Positions 62,090-64,000 of a DNA stretch of 64,000 nucleotides are shown here, one piece after another; within the stretch, counting starts at the first letter, position 1; every line of letters starts with the position of its first letter. The notes beneath the pieces were generated by a model that searched no databases, had not been told where the DNA came from, and worked only from the letters and a program-made list of their open reading frames with translations. Both the position numbers and the translations under genes were made by a program. This stretch comes from Oscillospiraceae bacterium. GTDB taxonomy: Bacteria; Bacillota; Clostridia; Oscillospirales; Oscillospiraceae. The DNA lies in the NCBI GenBank assembly GCA_916988195.3, contig CAKASQ030000077.1:43076-107075 (forward strand), given 5' to 3'.

Positions 62090-62584
62090 TTGAAGAGACT
62101 TTGGGTGTTTTTTGCGGCGCTGGCCGTGTGTACGATATTCGCGGGACTGGACGAAGGGGATACGCACGACGCGGCGGCGCTGGTTCCCGTGCAGGCGCTG
62201 GTGATCGACGCGAAGGACGGGACGGTTTTCGTGACGGCGGATACGGGAGACAATGGACGGGGCGGAAATCTCGATGCGGCGCTTTCTGATTTGCAGAGCG
62301 GATGCGCAGGGGCGCTTTTTACGCAGACGGCGGAGCATGTGATTGTGACGAGCCGGGCGTGGTACCTTGCGCCGCAGGTTTGCGTGAGCCGGCAGCTTCG
62401 TCCGGCGGCGAAATTATACCGTGCAATGGAGGAGGTTAAAGAGCCGGAGGAGGCGCTTCGGTTTTTGCAGGCGCATCCGGGCAGCTTGACGCTCAGCCAT
62501 GCACGGGCGGCGCTTTTGGAAAGCCGCGAGGAGGCTGCGCCGGTTTTAATGCAGACAGAAGGAGGGTTCCGGCTTGGAGGGTAG
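62090..62584 (+). CDS. short GerC-like germination subunit
   Basis: A 164-residue protein in the place of the C-subunit. Start at TTG 62090 (AGAGGTGA 5 bases upstream) rather than the GTG 62081. Signal-like helix KRLWVFFAALAVCTIFAGLD without a good lipobox. The rest (VPVQALVIDAKDGTVFVTAD, DAALSDLQSGCAGALFTQTA, EHVIVTS) resembles only the N-terminal domain of GerC proteins, which normally have about 370 residues and a lipid anchor. A shortened C-subunit or a distinct partner are both possible. Confidence 0.65.
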   Translation: MKRLWVFFAALAVCTIFAGLDEGDTHDAAALVPVQALVIDAKDGTVFVTADTGDNGRGGNLDAALSDLQSGCAGALFTQTAEHVIVTSRAWYLAPQVCVSRQLRPAAKLYRAMEEVKEPEEALRFLQAHPGSLTLSHARAALLESREEAAPVLMQTEGGFRLGG

Positions 62585-63545
62585 CATTTCCGGGCGGCAG
62601 GCGGGCGCTTGGGGCTTTTGCGCGGCATCTGTTCCGGCAGTCCTGACGTGCGCGGGGCTTGGCTGGGGCTGGGTGCTGCTTGGCTGCGCAATTGCGGCGG
62701 GGTATTATGTTCTGACGCAGGAACTGGCAAACGGTGCGGTGTATCTGCCGGAGCTCACAGTGCGCGCGTTTGGGAACGCGGCCGGGCGGACGACTCTTGT
62801 AATTGGCGGAGCGTTTACCCTGCTTGCGGCGGCGCAGACGGCCAGGCGAGCGGGCATCGCGTTTCCGGATGGGACGGCGGAGCTTGCCGGAGGCGTGATT
62901 GTGCTGCTTGGGACGCTGGCGGGAGAAAAGGACGCGAAGCAGGCGGCAAAGGTATGCGGGGTACTCTTTCTGGTGCTTGCAGGGCTATATACTATTATCA
63001 TTCTGGCGGCGGCAAAGAGTGCTCAGCTGCGGTGGATGGCGCCATGGGGCGGTGCGCGGCAGACATTGGAAGTGGTCCCGTCGCTGCTTGCGCTGACGTG
63101 CCTGCGGTTTTTGCCGGGGAGAACGCAGCGTGTGAAGCGCGGCTGGCTGGGCCTATTGGCGATTTGTCCAGCAGTTTTAGCGGCGGTGACGGTGGGGTGC
63201 TTATCGCCGCGGCTCACGCAGCAGCTGACGTTCCCGTTTTATACGGTGAGCCAGAGCCTCAGCGTGCTGGGGGTGATGGAGCGGCTGGAGCCGGTTGTCT
63301 CGGCGGCGCTGCTCATGGGATTTTTTGCGCTGGAGAGCCTGCTTTTAGAGGCTGGGCGGGAACAGATCGTGTGGGCGGCGCCGAACCTGGCCGAGAAGAG
63401 ATGGACGCGGGCTGCGCTTGGAATCGCCGTGTTCGGACTCAGCTTTCTGACGGACGGAATACCGGCCGAAGTGTGGGCTTTGGGAGCGGCTGTATGTTGG
63501 GGGATCGCGCCGCTATTAACACAACTAATAGTGGCCATAAAATAA
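62574..63545 (+). CDS. spore germination permease-like B-subunit (GerB family)
   Basis: A 323-residue membrane protein with about nine helices, matching GerAB/ArcD-type spore permeases (ISGRQAGAWGFCAASVPAVL, GGVIVLLGTLAGEKDAKQAA, FPFYTVSQSLSVLGVMERLE). TTG start at 62574 with GGAGGG 7 bases upstream, overlapping the previous gene by 11 bases. Slightly shorter than the usual 365 residues. Binds or transports the germinant with the A-subunit. Gene order A-C-B is one of the known ger operon orders. Confidence 0.82.
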   Translation: MEGSISGRQAGAWGFCAASVPAVLTCAGLGWGWVLLGCAIAAGYYVLTQELANGAVYLPELTVRAFGNAAGRTTLVIGGAFTLLAAAQTARRAGIAFPDGTAELAGGVIVLLGTLAGEKDAKQAAKVCGVLFLVLAGLYTIIILAAAKSAQLRWMAPWGGARQTLEVVPSLLALTCLRFLPGRTQRVKRGWLGLLAICPAVLAAVTVGCLSPRLTQQLTFPFYTVSQSLSVLGVMERLEPVVSAALLMGFFALESLLLEAGREQIVWAAPNLAEKRWTRAALGIAVFGLSFLTDGIPAEVWALGAAVCWGIAPLLTQLIVAIK

Positions 63546-63569
63546 TTTGCGAAAATTCGAAAAAAGGGG

Positions 63570-63598
63570 TTGACAAACGGCTTTTGCTTTGATAATAT
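63570..63598 (+). promoter_or_regulatory. rRNA-operon promoter P1
   Basis: TTGACA (63570-63575), 17 bases, TAATAT (63593-63598). Confidence 0.7.
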
Positions 63599-63673
63599 AT
63601 GCGAGCGCTCGAGAGAGCGGCGGCAAAGTGGATGTGAGTCAAGAAAAACTTCGAAAAAGATCGAAAAAAGTTC

Positions 63674-63702
63674 TTGACAAACTGATGAAGCTGTGCTAGA
63701 AT
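63674..63702 (+). promoter_or_regulatory. rRNA-operon promoter P2
   Basis: TTGACA (63674-63679), 17 bases, TAGAAT (63697-63702), inside a 20-bp repeat shared with P3. Confidence 0.8.
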
Positions 63703-63781
63703 AAACGAGTTCGCTGCGAGAGAGAAATTGATCAAAGTCGAACGAGTTCACAAAAAGTTTTAAAGAATTTGAAAAAAGTTC

Positions 63782-63810
63782 TTGACAAACGAAACTTGAT
63801 GTGATATAAT
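63782..63810 (+). promoter_or_regulatory. rRNA-operon promoter P3
   Basis: TTGACA (63782-63787), 17 bases, perfect TATAAT (63805-63810). GAAAAAAGTTCTTGACAAAC (63771-63790) repeats 63663-63682 exactly. Confidence 0.88.
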
Positions 63811-64000
63811 GAATAAGCTCTTTTATGAGCGACCCGCTGAGTTAGCGGAGTGCACCTTGTAAATTAAACAACGAGAAACATGAACAAACACCTTGGACAA
63901 TTTAGTTCCGAAAGGAACAAAAGATAAGTTGTTCAATGAATGTCGAAATGAGATTCTTTGAATAGCCAACGAAAATTCTTGAGTAAAGCTAAGAGCGAAC
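63811..64000 (+). other. probable rRNA-operon leader, 16S gene beyond the window
   Basis: No gene. Small hairpins (CCGCT/AGCGG at 63834-63848; GTTCC-GAAA-GGAAC at 63905-63918) and a box-A-like GAGATTCTTTGAATA (about 63951-63965) resemble leaders of Clostridia rRNA operons. The 16S start is not reached. Confidence 0.6.

Noticed and set aside
62609..63592. 327-residue ORF overlapping the GerB-like gene in another frame
   Set aside because: Gly/Cys/Arg-rich shadow of a GC-rich gene; the hydrophobic GerB frame with SD is the real one.

Overview
The window reads as a chromosome segment of a spore-forming, gut-type Clostridia (Oscillospiraceae/Ruminococcaceae-like Bacillota) carrying most of an integrated conjugative element (ICE). 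Evidence for the host: a T-box leader on ileS, a preQ1 riboswitch on a queT-type gene, spore genes (LysM/GH18 cortex hydrolase, GerA-type receptor), rigid SD-driven genes and a GC-rich host backbone. No species can be named from the sequence alone.

Positions 1 to about 40.77 kb are ICE. From 1 to 25.2 kb runs a Tn1549-type transfer module on the + strand: VirB4 ATPase (5' end outside the window), a 127-aa conserved protein, a CHAP-type cell-wall hydrolase, DUF4315 and DUF4366 proteins, topoisomerase III, a CHC2/ArdC-like fusion, TTRAP, a 2,927-aa methyltransferase-helicase with tnpV nested in another frame, DUF3848/3849, MobC, a CD1845-type membrane protein, an AbiE toxin-antitoxin cassette with a third zinc-ribbon gene, and a MOBP relaxase. 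From 25.4 to 36.5 kb lies visibly AT-richer cargo: an XRE repressor and a divergent unknown gene, then an AraC-type regulator, a five-gene NikA/OppA-type ABC importer, two YbtP/YbtQ-like fused ABC transporters and a DtxR/MntR-type metal regulator. No metallophore biosynthesis gene is present, so this looks like a metal-complex scavenging island. It has a coherent regulatory code: an AGAGTGGC-type box before both transporter operons at the same distance from the -10, and an 18-bp inverted repeat GGTTWG-N6-(Y)TAACC at the araC gene and both operons. From 36.5 to 40.8 kb come an ICE sigma factor, an XRE regulator with repeated GGYACTATCGT sites, a PemK/MazF toxin, a 53-aa small gene and the large serine recombinase. 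The recombinase C-terminus ends in VETVVLL plus a tail, which looks like the 3' end of a host rumA/rlmD gene; the right attachment site is placed there.

From 40.8 kb onward is host chromosome: a small exported protein, YhaO/YhaN-like nuclease pair, Sfp-type phosphopantetheinyl transferase (-), spore cortex hydrolase, DUF362 ferredoxin-like protein, SLH-domain protein, then a minus-strand block (rluD-type, lspA, queT with preQ1 riboswitch), ileS with T-box, and a second minus-strand block (cysteine desulfurase, mnmE, alanine-racemase-like, FemAB-like). A gerA-type operon with an unusually short C-subunit follows. The window ends in a strong triple promoter and leader typical of an rRNA operon; the 16S gene itself is beyond the edge. 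Two 107-bp MITE-like elements with CGTAGGGG/CCCCTACG ends sit in host intergenic gaps.
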